Origin: Albidovulum sediminicola
GTDB lineage: Bacteria > Pseudomonadota > Alphaproteobacteria > Rhodobacterales > Rhodobacteraceae
Length of the DNA: 64,000 nucleotides
Direction of reading: 5' to 3'
Assembly: GCF_025751575.1 (NCBI RefSeq)
Contig: NZ_JAOWLA010000004.1
Coordinates: forward strand, 62,001-126,000
The notes beneath the pieces were generated by a model that searched no databases, was not told where the DNA came from, and was given only the letters and a program-made list of their open reading frames with translations. Below are positions 18,486 through 28,356 of this stretch, one piece after another. The number at the start of each line of letters is the position of its first letter. The first letter of the stretch is position 1. The position numbers were made by a program, and so were the translations under genes.

Positions 18486-19613
18486 ATGCGCGCCGAAACG
18501 CAGAACAGTGTCGATGCGATCAAGAAGTCGCTGAAGCTTCTGGGCCAGCGGATGGATTGGGAAACCGCGCCGCACCGGCTGGAAGAATTCAACGCCATGA
18601 TCGAGGACGGCGACCTCTGGTCGGACCCCGCGCGTGCGCAGAAGCTGATGCGCGAGCGGCAGATGTTGATGGACGCGGTCGAGACCTATCGCAAGATCGA
18701 TCGCGACCTGACCGACAATGTCGAACTGATCGAACTGGGCGAGATGGAGGACGACGCAGAGATCGTGACGGAGGCCGAGTCCAGCCTGAAGGCGCTGCGC
18801 GAGTTCGCCGCCGCCAAAGAGCTTGAGGCGCTTCTGGACGGCGAGGCGGACGGCAACGACACCTTCCTCGAAATCAACGCGGGCGCGGGCGGTACGGAAA
18901 GCTGCGACTGGGCCTCGATGCTGGCGCGGATGTATGTCCGCTGGGCCGAGAAGAAGGGCTACAAGGTCGAATTGCAGGCCGAAACCGCGGGCGATGAAGC
19001 TGGCATCCGCTCGGCCGCCTACAAGATCTCCGGGCCCAACGCCTATGGCTGGCTGAAGTCGGAATCGGGCGTGCACCGTCTGGTCCGCATCTCGCCCTAC
19101 GACAGCGCGGCGCGGCGCCACACGTCCTTCTGCTCGGTCTGGGTCTATCCGGTGGTCGATGACAACATCGAGATCACGGTGCCCGACAACGAGATCCGCA
19201 TCGACACCTATCGCTCCTCGGGCGCGGGCGGGCAGCACGTCAACACCACAGACTCGGCCGTTCGGATCACGCACCTGCCGACCGGGATCGTCGTGACCTC
19301 TTCGGAAAAGTCGCAGCACCAGAACCGCGCCAACGCCATGGCGGCGCTGAAGGCGCGGCTTTACCAACTGGAACTCGACAAGCGCAACGCCGAGATCAAC
19401 GCCCAGCACGCCGCCAAGGGCGAGGCCGGATGGGGCAACCAGATCCGCAGCTATGTGCTGCAGCCCTACCAGATGGTGAAGGATCTGCGCACGGGCTACG
19501 AGACTTCGGACACGCAAGGGGTGCTGGACGGCGACCTCGATGCCTTCATGGCGGCGACCTTGGCCATGGACGTCGCCGGCAAGAGCCGGGCCGAGGCGCA
19601 GTCCGAGGATTGA
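18486..19613 (+). CDS. prfB: Peptide chain release factor 2
   Basis: A 375-residue class I release factor that reads UGA and UAA stops. The catalytic GGQ is at residues 248-250 in SSGAGGQHVNTTDSAVR, and the anticodon-like tripeptide is SPY (residues 203-205, ISPYDSAARRHTSF) where E. coli has SPF. The frame is continuous from the ATG; the in-frame UGA and +1 frameshift that autoregulate prfB in many bacteria are absent. AAGGAAGG is well placed before the ATG. It follows mrcA by 88 bases. Confidence 0.96.
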   Translation: MRAETQNSVDAIKKSLKLLGQRMDWETAPHRLEEFNAMIEDGDLWSDPARAQKLMRERQMLMDAVETYRKIDRDLTDNVELIELGEMEDDAEIVTEAESSLKALREFAAAKELEALLDGEADGNDTFLEINAGAGGTESCDWASMLARMYVRWAEKKGYKVELQAETAGDEAGIRSAAYKISGPNAYGWLKSESGVHRLVRISPYDSAARRHTSFCSVWVYPVVDDNIEITVPDNEIRIDTYRSSGAGGQHVNTTDSAVRITHLPTGIVVTSSEKSQHQNRANAMAALKARLYQLELDKRNAEINAQHAAKGEAGWGNQIRSYVLQPYQMVKDLRTGYETSDTQGVLDGDLDAFMAATLAMDVAGKSRAEAQSED

Positions 19614-19688
19614 TCCCCCGAAACCCGTGCTTGTCAGGCAGGCCGGGTCTGTCTTAGCCTTCCCCTCACTCAGGAGGGAGGAGTGCAT

Positions 19689-20468
19689 ATGACCGACGCG
19701 ACGACGGGTCCCGACCCGTTACCCGAGATCCGCACGGCCTCGATGGCGGATATCGCCCAGGTGCTCGGGGCGGGGGTGAGGGATTTCCTGCGCGCGCCGC
19801 TCTTCGGGCTTTTCTTCAGCGCCGTCTATGTCGCGGGCGGCATGATCTTGTGGCGCGTCTATTCCGCAGCGGGGCAGGAATGGTGGATCGCACCGCTTTC
19901 AGTGGGTTTCCCGCTGATCGGCCCCTTCGCCGCTGTCGGACTTTACGAGGTCAGCCGACGCCTTGAGGCGGGGCAAAAGCCCGTCTGGGCAGAGGTTCTG
20001 GGCGTCGTTTTCGCCCAGAAGGATCGCCAGATCCCCGCGATCGCGGCGGTCATCATCGTCTTCTTCCTGTTCTGGGTTTTCGTGGCCCATGCGCTTTTCG
20101 CGCTTTTCGTGGGTCTACGGGCCTTCAGCGGCTCGATGAGCCTTTTCGAGATCTTCCTGGAAGGCAACGGACCGATCATGCTGCTCATCGGCACGTCGGT
20201 CGGGGCGGCGTTTTCGGCGGTCCTGTTCTCCATCTCCGTCGTCGGCCTGCCGCTCTTGCTTGAGCGGGAGGTCGATTTCGTCACCGCGATGATCCATTCG
20301 GTCCAGGCGACGCTAGCGAACCTGCCGGTGATGATGGTCTGGGGCGCGGTGATCGTGGTCACGCTCTTCCTGGGGATGCTGCCGATGTTCCTGGGCATGT
20401 TCGTGGTGCTGCCGGTGCTGGGACACGCGAGCTGGCACATGTATCGCCGATTGGTCGCGACCGGGTAG
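19689..20468 (+). CDS. DUF2189 multi-pass membrane protein
   Basis: A 259-residue inner-membrane protein resembling the DUF2189 family of unknown function. After a short cytoplasmic N-terminus (about 40 residues) there are about six hydrophobic segments, among them FGLFFSAVYVAGGMILW, IIVFFLFWVFVAHALFALF, LLIGTSVGAAFSAVLFSIS and VTLFLGMLPMFLGMFVVLPVL. A GTG at 19683 is two codons upstream, but AGGAGGGAGG is better spaced for the ATG at 19689. It ends against a bidirectional terminator shared with the convergent bactofilin gene. Confidence 0.8.
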   Translation: MTDATTGPDPLPEIRTASMADIAQVLGAGVRDFLRAPLFGLFFSAVYVAGGMILWRVYSAAGQEWWIAPLSVGFPLIGPFAAVGLYEVSRRLEAGQKPVWAEVLGVVFAQKDRQIPAIAAVIIVFFLFWVFVAHALFALFVGLRAFSGSMSLFEIFLEGNGPIMLLIGTSVGAAFSAVLFSISVVGLPLLLEREVDFVTAMIHSVQATLANLPVMMVWGAVIVVTLFLGMLPMFLGMFVVLPVLGHASWHMYRRLVATG

Positions 20469-20483
20469 CACAACAAAAGCAAA

Positions 20484-20501
20484 GGGCGCCCGAAGGCGCC
20501 C
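20484..20501. terminator. Bidirectional terminator between DUF2189 gene and bactofilin
   Basis: GGGCGCC-CGAA-GGCGCCC forms a 7-bp GC stem with a CGAA tetraloop in the convergent gap. On the minus strand it is followed by a T-rich run (TTTGCTTTTGTTG), so it best serves the bactofilin transcript. Confidence 0.75.
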
Positions 20502-20527
20502 CGATGACGGCCAGACGGGCCCGTGGA

Positions 20528-21022
20528 TTATTTCGCGGCGACCGGGGCCGCTTTGCCCGCACCGCTTCCGCCAGAGATGGGGTCGTCCTGACGCTGGACC
20601 GAACCTTCGAAATGCGCGCCGCTTTCGATGGCGATGGTCTTGTGGATGATGTCGCCCTCGACCCGCGCGGTGGCGGTCAGGCGGACTTTCAGCCCGCGCA
20701 CACGGCCCACGACGCGGCCATTGACGACGATGTCATCGGCCACGATCTCGCCCTTGATCGTGGCGCTTTCGCCGACGGTCAGAAGGTGGGCGCGGATGTC
20801 GCCCTCGACCGTACCCTCGACCTGGATGTCGCCGGTGGTCTTGAGGTTGCCGACCACCGTCAGGTCCGCCGAAAGGATGCTTGCGGGCGGCTTGGCCTTG
20901 GGGGCGCTGGTGGTGAACTCATAGGCCGGTTTCGCAGCAGCGACGGGTTCGCTCGGCCGGTTGGCGTCGCTTTCCGGGCTCGTCTTGGGGCCAGGCTCGT
21001 TGATCCTGCTTTTAGAAAACAT
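20528..21022 (-). CDS. Bactofilin (polymer-forming cytoskeletal protein)
   Basis: A 164-residue bactofilin: a central right-handed beta-helix domain of roughly 100 residues with repeating short strands (DLTVVGNLKTTGDIQVEG, VEGDIRAHLLTVGE, ATIKGEIVADDIVVNG), flanked by disordered Pro/Ala-rich tails. Bactofilins polymerise without nucleotide and scaffold local cell-wall synthesis or hydrolysis. Its start overlaps the end of the upstream M23 peptidase gene by 11 bases, an arrangement that fits the known partnership of bactofilins with M23 enzymes in other bacteria. It is last in the unit and ends at a terminator. Confidence 0.92.
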   Translation of the reverse strand: MFSKSRINEPGPKTSPESDANRPSEPVAAAKPAYEFTTSAPKAKPPASILSADLTVVGNLKTTGDIQVEGTVEGDIRAHLLTVGESATIKGEIVADDIVVNGRVVGRVRGLKVRLTATARVEGDIIHKTIAIESGAHFEGSVQRQDDPISGGSGAGKAAPVAAK

Positions 21023-22337
21023 TCTTTCCTGCCTTGATGTATGTCATCGGATTTACCGCCTTCCCGTTCACGCGCACTTCATAGTGCAGATGCGTCCCGG
21101 TCGAGCGACCAGTATTTCCCATAGCACCGATCGTGTCCCCGCGCGAGACTTTTTGGCCGACCTTCACGTTGATCGCGGACAGGTGCCCATAGCGCGTTTC
21201 CAGACCGAAGGCGTGACGGACGGTCACCAGGTTGCCATAGCCGCTTTCGGGGCCGGCGTGGGTCACGACGCCGTCGGCGGTGACATGGATCGGGCTGCCG
21301 TGGGCGCCCGCCAGATCGGCACCCTCATGCATACGGCCCCACCTGCGCCCGAAGGGGGAGGTGAAGCGGAACGACGTGTTGACCGGCATGGCGAAGGGAA
21401 GCTTTTCGGCGGCGATGCGGTACATGTTCATCCGGTCAAGGCCGTCAAGGATCGTCCCCGCGCGGGCGTGGTCCGCCAGCGCGCGGGCGTCGCTTTCATC
21501 CTCCGGCAGTGGCGGAAGCATCGGGCCGAGGGGGCCGCCCTGGCCGGAATAACCCTGGCGGATCTGGCCGATCAGGTCGTCGGGATCCATGCCCGCCGCG
21601 GAAAACATCTTGTCGAGCGGTTCCATCGAGACCGTGACCGCATCTTCAAGCCGCGCGAAGATCTCGTCGTGCCGCTCCTCCAGAAGGCGCATCTCGTAGG
21701 CAACCTCCTCGGTTTGCTTTTCGGCGCCAAGCGCGGCGGCGGCCATGCTGTCACGCTCCTGCGCGGTGCGGTCAAGGGCGGCCGTCAGGAATTCCAGCGT
21801 CCCGGTGACATCGGCCATGTCGGGCTCGGCGTTGGCGGTCTTGGCTGTGCCGGTACCAGACAGTTGCGCGAGTTGCCCGCGTGCCGCGTCACGTTCCTTC
21901 ATCGCCGCCTTCAGCGTCGACTGGATCACGCCGATGCCGGTCTCAAGCTCGTTGCGCCGCTCTTCAGAGGTCAGAAGCGACGCCTGCATCTGCGACACCT
22001 GGGCCAGCGCGATGGCGAAGCGCTCCTGCGCGGCAGCGGCCTCGGCGGCGCGCAGGTCGCGTTCGCGCGACATCTCGTCCAGGCGCATCTCATAGGTCGC
22101 CTGCTCGCGCAGCGCCTGTTCGCGGCTGCCGCCCGAGCCGATGGATTCCATCACCACGATCGAGGTTGACACAACCGTCCAGGCCAGAAGCAGCGCCACT
22201 CCGCCAAGAACGATCGCTTGCGTTGCGGGCTTGAGCCTGATGAAGCGGGTTTCAGTGTCGGACTTCAGGAACAGCCGCTGCTCAGGCAGGCGACGTTCGA
22301 GAAACGCGTGAATGCGGTATGCAAGTCTTGCCGGCAA
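21012..22337 (-). CDS. M23 family metallopeptidase with coiled-coil stalk
   Basis: A 441-residue membrane-anchored LytM-type peptidase. An N-terminal transmembrane segment (residues about 38-62, AIVLGGVALLLAWTVVSTSIVV) is followed by about 180 residues of coiled coil and a C-terminal M23 domain. Zinc ligands are present: His and Asp in MHEGADLAG and His in THLHYEV, with catalytic His in RYGHLSAI, so it should be an active endopeptidase. The likely start is a TTG at 22337 because no ATG or GTG occurs before the conserved basic N-terminus. It is translationally coupled to bactofilin downstream. Confidence 0.9.
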   Translation of the reverse strand: MPARLAYRIHAFLERRLPEQRLFLKSDTETRFIRLKPATQAIVLGGVALLLAWTVVSTSIVVMESIGSGGSREQALREQATYEMRLDEMSRERDLRAAEAAAAQERFAIALAQVSQMQASLLTSEERRNELETGIGVIQSTLKAAMKERDAARGQLAQLSGTGTAKTANAEPDMADVTGTLEFLTAALDRTAQERDSMAAAALGAEKQTEEVAYEMRLLEERHDEIFARLEDAVTVSMEPLDKMFSAAGMDPDDLIGQIRQGYSGQGGPLGPMLPPLPEDESDARALADHARAGTILDGLDRMNMYRIAAEKLPFAMPVNTSFRFTSPFGRRWGRMHEGADLAGAHGSPIHVTADGVVTHAGPESGYGNLVTVRHAFGLETRYGHLSAINVKVGQKVSRGDTIGAMGNTGRSTGTHLHYEVRVNGKAVNPMTYIKAGKNVF

Positions 22338-22479
22338 GCGGTGGTCCCCAGATCAGCAGCATCCCCAACGTTCCGGTCCTCTCTGGGCCGGTAACAGGTG
22401 CGGGATTAGCAATGTGACCGCCCCGCCGCAACATCTTTGGTCCGGCACCGCGCCCGTGCGGCGATAAGCCGCCGATGGA

Positions 22480-23319
22480 TCAGTCCGCGTCGGGCCGGAA
22501 GGCGGGGGGAAATTCCTCTGCCAGGGGCCAGTAGAAGTCCGGCGGCAATCCGGCCTCGGCGCGCTTTTCTTCGTTGAAGGGCGGCTTCAGCGCGCCATGA
22601 AAGTAGCGCCGGACAAGCGCGTGGAAGCTCTCCTTGGGGTCAAGGTTTTCCCGCCCGCAAAGGAAGTTGAACCATTTGGCGCCATAGGCGACGTGGCCGA
22701 CCTCTTCCGCGTAGATGGCTTCCAGCGCGGCGGTTGCCGCGCCGTCCTGGGCCTTTCGGAAGATCTCGATCATGCCGGGCGTGACGTCGAGCCCGCGTGC
22801 CTCTAGCACCATGGGCACGACGGCGAGCCGGCCCATCAGGTCCTTGGCCGTGTCCTCGGCCGCGCGCCACATGCCGGCGTGGGCGGGAAGGGCGCCGTAG
22901 TGGCTGCCCATCCCTTCAAGACAGTCGCAGAGAAGGTTGAAATGTTTGGATTCTTCGTCTGCCGCCTTCACCCAGTCGTCGTAGAATCCCTGCGGCATGG
23001 GCACATGGGCGAAACGCGCCACGATGTCCCAGTGCAGGTCCACGGCGTTCAACTCGATATGAGCCAGCGCATGCAGAAGCGCGATGCGGCCCTGCGGCGT
23101 GCCGGGGCGGCGGCGTGGCACCTCGCGCGGGGGAAGAAGCGCGGGCTGGTCTGGTCGTGCGGGCCGATCGGGCGGCGTTGCCTGCCCGATGGGCAGGGCT
23201 TCACCAGCCTTGCGCGCGGCGAACCATTCCGCCGCATGCGCGTGCGACAGCGCGGTCTTGGCGCGCCCGTCCGCGGTGCGCAGCACCTCCTCGGCGCGCT
23301 CTGCCAGGCATTTTGTCAT
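22480..23319 (-). CDS. DUF455 ferritin-like protein
   Basis: A 279-residue all-helical protein resembling the DUF455 family, with a ferritin-like four-helix core. Candidate diiron ligands occur in HIELNAVDLHWDIVARF, DEESKHFNLL and YAEEVGHVAYG (E-x-x-H patterns). The start at 23319 follows GGGGGAGA at good spacing; an upstream alternative lacks such a site. The function is unknown; some relatives are fused to oxidoreductases or involved in tRNA modification, but nothing here decides it. The 70-base gap to the Bcp gene upstream on the same strand permits co-transcription. Confidence 0.8.
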   Translation of the reverse strand: MTKCLAERAEEVLRTADGRAKTALSHAHAAEWFAARKAGEALPIGQATPPDRPARPDQPALLPPREVPRRRPGTPQGRIALLHALAHIELNAVDLHWDIVARFAHVPMPQGFYDDWVKAADEESKHFNLLCDCLEGMGSHYGALPAHAGMWRAAEDTAKDLMGRLAVVPMVLEARGLDVTPGMIEIFRKAQDGAATAALEAIYAEEVGHVAYGAKWFNFLCGRENLDPKESFHALVRRYFHGALKPPFNEEKRAEAGLPPDFYWPLAEEFPPAFRPDAD

Positions 23320-23389
23320 CGCGGGTCTCCCCCCGGGGATTAACTGGTGCCGAGATGCCCGATCCGGCCCGCCGTCGCAAGGCCGCGCG

Positions 23390-23851
23390 TCATAGCGCCT
23401 GCAGGGCAGCAAGCACCTGCTCCGCGTGACCCTTGACCTTCACCTTGGGCCAGATCCGCGCGATGCGCCCATCCGGGCCGATCAGGAGGGTCGAGCGTTC
23501 GATGCCCATGTAGGTGCGACCGTACATGTTCTTCTCGACCCAGACGCCGTAGCGTTCGCAGGTGTCACCCTCGGCGTCGGAGGCGAGCACGATGCCCAGC
23601 CCATGCTTGCGGCAGAACTTGTCATGGGCCGCGACCGTGTCCTTTGACAGGCCGATCACCGTGGCGCCCGCCGCTGCGAAGTCTGGCGCCAGACGGGTGA
23701 AGTCCAGCGCCTCTGTCGTGCAGCCGGGGGTGTCGTCCTTCGGATAGAAATAGAGCACGACGGGCTTGCCCGCGTGATCGGCCAGCGAAACGGTGCCGCC
23801 GCCGTCGCGCGGCAGAGTGAAATCAGGGGCGAGGTCGCCGGTTTCGAGCAT
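23390..23851 (-). CDS. bcp: Thioredoxin-dependent peroxiredoxin, Bcp/PrxQ type
   Basis: A 153-residue peroxiredoxin that reduces hydrogen and organic peroxides. The peroxidatic residue is Cys44 in PKDDTPGCTTEALDFT. The resolving Cys that many Bcp proteins carry five residues later is Leu49 here; other cysteines are Cys80 (KFCRKHGL) and Cys98 (DTCERYG), either of which might resolve. Length and fold match the family. It is divergent from the AsmA-like gene, 93 bases apart, and lies upstream of the DUF455 gene on its strand. Confidence 0.92.
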   Translation of the reverse strand: MLETGDLAPDFTLPRDGGGTVSLADHAGKPVVLYFYPKDDTPGCTTEALDFTRLAPDFAAAGATVIGLSKDTVAAHDKFCRKHGLGIVLASDAEGDTCERYGVWVEKNMYGRTYMGIERSTLLIGPDGRIARIWPKVKVKGHAEQVLAALQAL

Positions 23852-23944
23852 TTCCGCAATCCTTTGCCGGTAGAAGCCACTATATGTTTTAATCGCTACC
23901 CGGCGAGTTTAAAGGGGGGCGGAAAAAGGGGCCACCGAGCAGAG

Positions 23945-26900
23945 ATGAGCGAAACCACGACCAGACCTGTCAGACGCCACCTGCGCTGGCCTGCGCGGCT
24001 CGTGGTCTTTCTTCTGGTTGCGGCGCTGGTCTTTGGCGGGACGGTGCTTGCGCTTGGCCTGTCCGGCCAGGCGGTGTCGGCGCCGCGCTGGGTGGTTTCC
24101 GCCATCGAGGACCGGGCGAATACCGGCCTTGCCGGGCGCGCCTCGGTCCGGATCGGCGCGGTGGAGGCGGTAGTCCAGGCGGGCTTTGTGCCGCGCCTTC
24201 GCGTCGTTGACGTGGAGCTCTTCTCCCCCCGGGGCCGGCGGCTCGCGACGCTCGACAGCATGGGGGCAAGCTTTTGGCCGCGCCCGCTTCTGAACGGGAT
24301 CGTGCAGCCGCGCAACCTGCGTCTGACCGGCGCGCGGGTCGCGCTGAGGCGCACCGCCGCGGGGGATTTCGACATCGCGCTTCCGGACACAGGGGTCGCG
24401 GCGGGCGGCGCGCTCAGTCCCGCGCAGATCCTTGACGAGGTCGATCGCGCCTTTGGTTTGCCCGCCCTGCGCGCGATCGAGCGGGTGGAGGTCAAGGACC
24501 TCTCGATCCGTTTCGAGGACGACCGCGCGGGCCAGTCCTGGACCATCGCGGACGGCCGCATGTCGCTGACGCAATATGCCGCGCGCCTGGCCTATGACGT
24601 GAATTTCTCGGTCGCCGGACCGGCTGGGGAACCGGCGCAGGTAGAGGTCTCCTTCTCGACCGAGAAATCGAACTCCGAAGCCGGGATCATCGCCCGCGTC
24701 ACTGGCGTTTCGGCGCAGGATCTGGCCGCGCAATCGCCCGCACTGTCCTGGCTCGCCGCGCTTGAGGCGCCGATCTCGGGCGCGCTGCGGACCGGGATTG
24801 ACCGCAACGGCATGGTCCAGGTCATGCAGGCGGAGCTTGATATCGGCGCAGGGGCCGTCAAGCCCCGCCCGGACGTGGCGCCGCTTCCCTTCGATCAGGC
24901 CCGCGTGGCGCTGTCCTACCGCCCGGCGAGCAACCGACTTGATTTTACCGACATCGCCATCGAAAGCCCGTCGCTGTCGGCCACGGGAACCGCCCGCGCC
25001 TGGTTGCAGGGGATGGAGACCGGCTTTCCCGAGGCGCTGGTGGTGCAGCTTCGGATGGCGCAACTCGCGGGAAACCCGGACGGCATGTTCGCAGCACCCC
25101 TGGTTTTCGAAGACAGCCTGATCGACTTCAAGCTGGCACTGGACCCCTTCCGCGTGACACTGGGGCAGATGACGCTGTTCGATCAGGGCAAGCGCATCAC
25201 CGCGCAGGGCACCGCCGCGGCGGGCGAGGATGGCTGGAACCTGTCGCTGGACGCCGAGATGGCCAGCCTCGACGCCCGGCGGCTGGTCGAGCTTTGGCCG
25301 GTGACGGTGGCCGACAAGACCCGGTCCTGGCTTTCCGAGAACCTGCTGTCGGGCGAGGCCTTCAACGCTCATGGCGCGCTGCGCTTTCAGGCGGGGCAGG
25401 CGCCGGTCTTCAATCTGGGGTTCGAGTTCCGCGACGCCGCCGCGCGGTTCGTGAAGACGATGCCGCCGATCACGGCGGCGGCGGGGTTCGGGACGCTCGA
25501 CACCACGCGCTTTTCGCTGACGCTGGAGCAGGGGACGGTTCAGCCGCCTGAGGGCGGGGAGATCTCCATCGCCGGGTCTTCCATGCGGGTCGATGACACT
25601 CGCCTGAAACCCGCCACCGGCATCTTTGACCTGAAGACCCAAGGCAGCCTGACGGCGGCCCTGTCGCTTCTGGATCAGAAGCCGCTGGAGGTCATGCGCA
25701 AGGCTGAGCGCGGCATTGACCTGGCCGAGGGGGATGCCGAGGTCGAGGTGCACATGGTGCTGCCGCTACGCAAGGGCCTGAAGATCGCGGATGTCGATTA
25801 TGAGGCGCGCGCGCAACTCGCGAATGTCCGCTCCGACACGATCGTGGAAGGCAAGCAGTTGCTTGCGCCCCGGCTAAGCGTGATTGCGGACAAGGACGGG
25901 GTCAGCGTCTCTGGCGCGGGCACGCTTTCGGGCGCGCGGTTCGACGCGACCTGGCGCCAAAGTGCCGCGCCAGAGGAAAAGGGCCACAGCACGGTCGCGG
26001 GAACGGTGGAGCTTTCGCCCGGGTTCCTGACCGCGTTCGGCCTCAGCCTGCCGGAGGAGGTGTTTACCGGGCGCGGAAGCGGCGAAATCGCGCTGGACCT
26101 CACCAAGGGGGAACCCACGCGCTACCACCTGACGTCGGGCCTTGGCGGGATCACGATGGCAATCCCGGCCCTTGGCTGGTCGAAGGCCCCGGGCACGCAG
26201 GGTCGGCTGGATGTCGCAGGTGTTCTTGGGCACCCCACAACGGTCGAGTCGCTTGAATTGGAGGTCGGCGGGCTATCGGTCTTGGGCGACGTGACCATGG
26301 CCGCGGACGGTGGGCTTGAGGCCGCGCGCTTCCCGCAAGTCACGCTCGGGGGCTGGTTCGAGGGGGCGGTCGAGCTTCTGGGGCGCGGCAAGGGCCTGCC
26401 CGCGGCGATCGTGATCACCGGGGGCACGGCCGATCTGACCCGTGGCCAACTTGGCGGCGCGGGCGGCGGGGGCAATTCGGGGCCGATCTCGGTGGCGCTA
26501 GACCGGTTGCAGGTGACCGAGGGGATTGGCCTGACCCGGTTCCGGGGCGATTTTACCGTCAACGAGGGGCTCCAGGGGCGTTTCACCGGCCTCGTGAACG
26601 GCGCGGCGCCGGTCAACGGTGCCGTCGTGCCAGCAGGCGGGCGGACGGCGTACCGGGTGCAGTCCGATGACGCTGGCGCCGTCCTGAGCGCGGCGGGCGT
26701 GTTCGGAAAGGCTCGTGGCGGAACGCTAGACCTGGCGCTTCGGCCCGAGGGCGAGAAGGGGCGCTACGCTGGAACGGTCGAGATGTCGTCGATCCGTGTG
26801 GTCGATGCGCCGGTGCTGGCGGGGCTGCTCGACGCAGTGTCGGTCGTCGGCCTGATCGACCAGTTGAGGGGGCCGGGGATCCTGTTCAACAAGGCCTCCG

Positions 26901-27217
26901 GGGCGTTCCGCATGACGCCGGAGGCCGTGGAAATCAGCGAGGGCGCGGCGACTGGCGCTTCCATGGGGATATCGGTCGCGGGCCTCTACCACGCCGACCG
27001 CAAGGAGATGGACTTGCAAGGCACCATCTCTCCGATCTACCTGCTCAACGGAATCGGGCGGATCGTCTCGAAAAAGGGGGAGGGGCTTTTTGGCTTCAAT
27101 TACACGATGAAGGGCCCGACCTCGGCCCCGCGCATCCGCGTCAACCCGCTCTCGCTCCTGACGCCCGGGATGTTCCGGGAAATCTTCCGCTCCGCGCCCC
27201 CGACGATAGACGAATGA
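23945..27217 (+). CDS. Large AsmA-like (DUF3971/YhdP-type) envelope protein
   Basis: A 1090-residue protein with a single N-terminal transmembrane helix (residues about 17-40, [21 protein letters not shown]) and a very long beta-rich body, the pattern of AsmA-like/YhdP proteins proposed to bridge the periplasm and carry phospholipids to the outer membrane. The C-terminal AsmA_2-like part includes [25 protein letters not shown] and NGIGRIV. The start at 23945 lies immediately before the anchor; upstream codons would add a non-homologous tail. Its stop overlaps the queA start by four bases (ATGA), so the two are coupled. Confidence 0.85.
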   Translation: MSETTTRPVRRHLRWPARLVVFLLVAALVFGGTVLALGLSGQAVSAPRWVVSAIEDRANTGLAGRASVRIGAVEAVVQAGFVPRLRVVDVELFSPRGRRLATLDSMGASFWPRPLLNGIVQPRNLRLTGARVALRRTAAGDFDIALPDTGVAAGGALSPAQILDEVDRAFGLPALRAIERVEVKDLSIRFEDDRAGQSWTIADGRMSLTQYAARLAYDVNFSVAGPAGEPAQVEVSFSTEKSNSEAGIIARVTGVSAQDLAAQSPALSWLAALEAPISGALRTGIDRNGMVQVMQAELDIGAGAVKPRPDVAPLPFDQARVALSYRPASNRLDFTDIAIESPSLSATGTARAWLQGMETGFPEALVVQLRMAQLAGNPDGMFAAPLVFEDSLIDFKLALDPFRVTLGQMTLFDQGKRITAQGTAAAGEDGWNLSLDAEMASLDARRLVELWPVTVADKTRSWLSENLLSGEAFNAHGALRFQAGQAPVFNLGFEFRDAAARFVKTMPPITAAAGFGTLDTTRFSLTLEQGTVQPPEGGEISIAGSSMRVDDTRLKPATGIFDLKTQGSLTAALSLLDQKPLEVMRKAERGIDLAEGDAEVEVHMVLPLRKGLKIADVDYEARAQLANVRSDTIVEGKQLLAPRLSVIADKDGVSVSGAGTLSGARFDATWRQSAAPEEKGHSTVAGTVELSPGFLTAFGLSLPEEVFTGRGSGEIALDLTKGEPTRYHLTSGLGGITMAIPALGWSKAPGTQGRLDVAGVLGHPTTVESLELEVGGLSVLGDVTMAADGGLEAARFPQVTLGGWFEGAVELLGRGKGLPAAIVITGGTADLTRGQLGGAGGGGNSGPISVALDRLQVTEGIGLTRFRGDFTVNEGLQGRFTGLVNGAAPVNGAVVPAGGRTAYRVQSDDAGAVLSAAGVFGKARGGTLDLALRPEGEKGRYAGTVEMSSIRVVDAPVLAGLLDAVSVVGLIDQLRGPGILFNKASGAFRMTPEAVEISEGAATGASMGISVAGLYHADRKEMDLQGTISPIYLLNGIGRIVSKKGEGLFGFNYTMKGPTSAPRIRVNPLSLLTPGMFREIFRSAPPTIDE

Positions 27218-28272
27218 AACTTTCCGACTTCGATTTCGACCTGCCCGAGGCGCTGATCGCGACCCGTCCCGCAAACCCGCGAAGCGCGGCCCGGCTTCTG
27301 GTCGTGGAGGGCGACCGGATTGTGGACCGGCATGTGCGTGAGCTTGTCGATCTGCTGCGCCCGGGCGACCGGCTGGTCTTGAATGACACCCGCGTGATCC
27401 CCGCCCGGCTGAGCGGCACCCGTACGCGCGAGACGGGGCAGGGACCGGTCAGCGCGCGGATCGAGGCGACGCTGCTGGAGCCGCGCCCCGGGGGTGCCTG
27501 GGCCGCGTTGCTGAAACCCCTGCGCAAGGTGAAGGAGGGCGAGGAGATCCGCTTTTCCGACCGCCTCACCGCGCGGGTCGCGTCCATTGCCGAGGGGCAG
27601 GCGGACCTGGCCTTCAACCTTGAGGGCGAGGATTTCGACGCCGCGCTGGCCGAGGCGGGCGACATGCCCTTGCCGCCCTATATCGCTGCGCTGCGGGCAC
27701 CAGACGCCCGGGACAAGACCGACTACCAGACCGTCTGGGCGCGCCATTCCGGCGCGGTCGCGGCGCCCACGGCCTCACTTCACTTCGACGAGGCGCTGCT
27801 CGCCGCGCTGAAGGCCCGGGGCGTCGATTTCACCCATGTCACGCTGCATGTGGGCGCGGGCACCTTCCTGCCGGTGAAGGTAGAGGACGTGACGACCCAC
27901 AGGATGCACGCCGAATGGGGCGAGGTCACGGAACGGGCCGCGGCAGAGATCAACGCAACCAAGGCGGCGGGCGGCCGGGTGATCCCGGTCGGCACAACGG
28001 CCCTGAGGCTAATCGAGACGGCGGCGCGGTCGGGGCGGGTGGAACCCTGGCGTGGCCCCACGGATATCTTCATCTACCCGGGCTTCGTCTTTCACGCGAC
28101 CGACGCGCTGATGACCAACTTCCACCTGCCCAAGTCCACGCTGCTGATGCTTGTCTCGGCGCTGATGGGGACGGAGAGGATGCGAAAGGTCTATGCGCAT
28201 GCCGTCACCTCGGGATATCGTTTCTTCTCGTACGGGGATGCCTCGCTTCTGATCCCGGACTGGGGTGAGTGA
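27214..28272 (+). CDS. queA: S-adenosylmethionine:tRNA ribosyltransferase-isomerase
   Basis: A 352-residue enzyme that adds the ribosyl part of S-adenosylmethionine to preQ1-modified tRNA to give epoxyqueuosine. Family signatures are clear: [20 protein letters not shown] at the start, [30 protein letters not shown] and [16 protein letters not shown]. Length is normal. It overlaps the AsmA-like gene by four bases. Other queuosine genes are not in the window. Confidence 0.97.
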   Translation: MKLSDFDFDLPEALIATRPANPRSAARLLVVEGDRIVDRHVRELVDLLRPGDRLVLNDTRVIPARLSGTRTRETGQGPVSARIEATLLEPRPGGAWAALLKPLRKVKEGEEIRFSDRLTARVASIAEGQADLAFNLEGEDFDAALAEAGDMPLPPYIAALRAPDARDKTDYQTVWARHSGAVAAPTASLHFDEALLAALKARGVDFTHVTLHVGAGTFLPVKVEDVTTHRMHAEWGEVTERAAAEINATKAAGGRVIPVGTTALRLIETAARSGRVEPWRGPTDIFIYPGFVFHATDALMTNFHLPKSTLLMLVSALMGTERMRKVYAHAVTSGYRFFSYGDASLLIPDWGE

Positions 28273-28356
28273 CGCATCCGGGGGCCAGGGTGTCGCAGCC
28301 GCCCTTGGCGCGGCGGGACGACAGAGCTAGCAAGTAGAAAAGACGCCGGAGACCTC

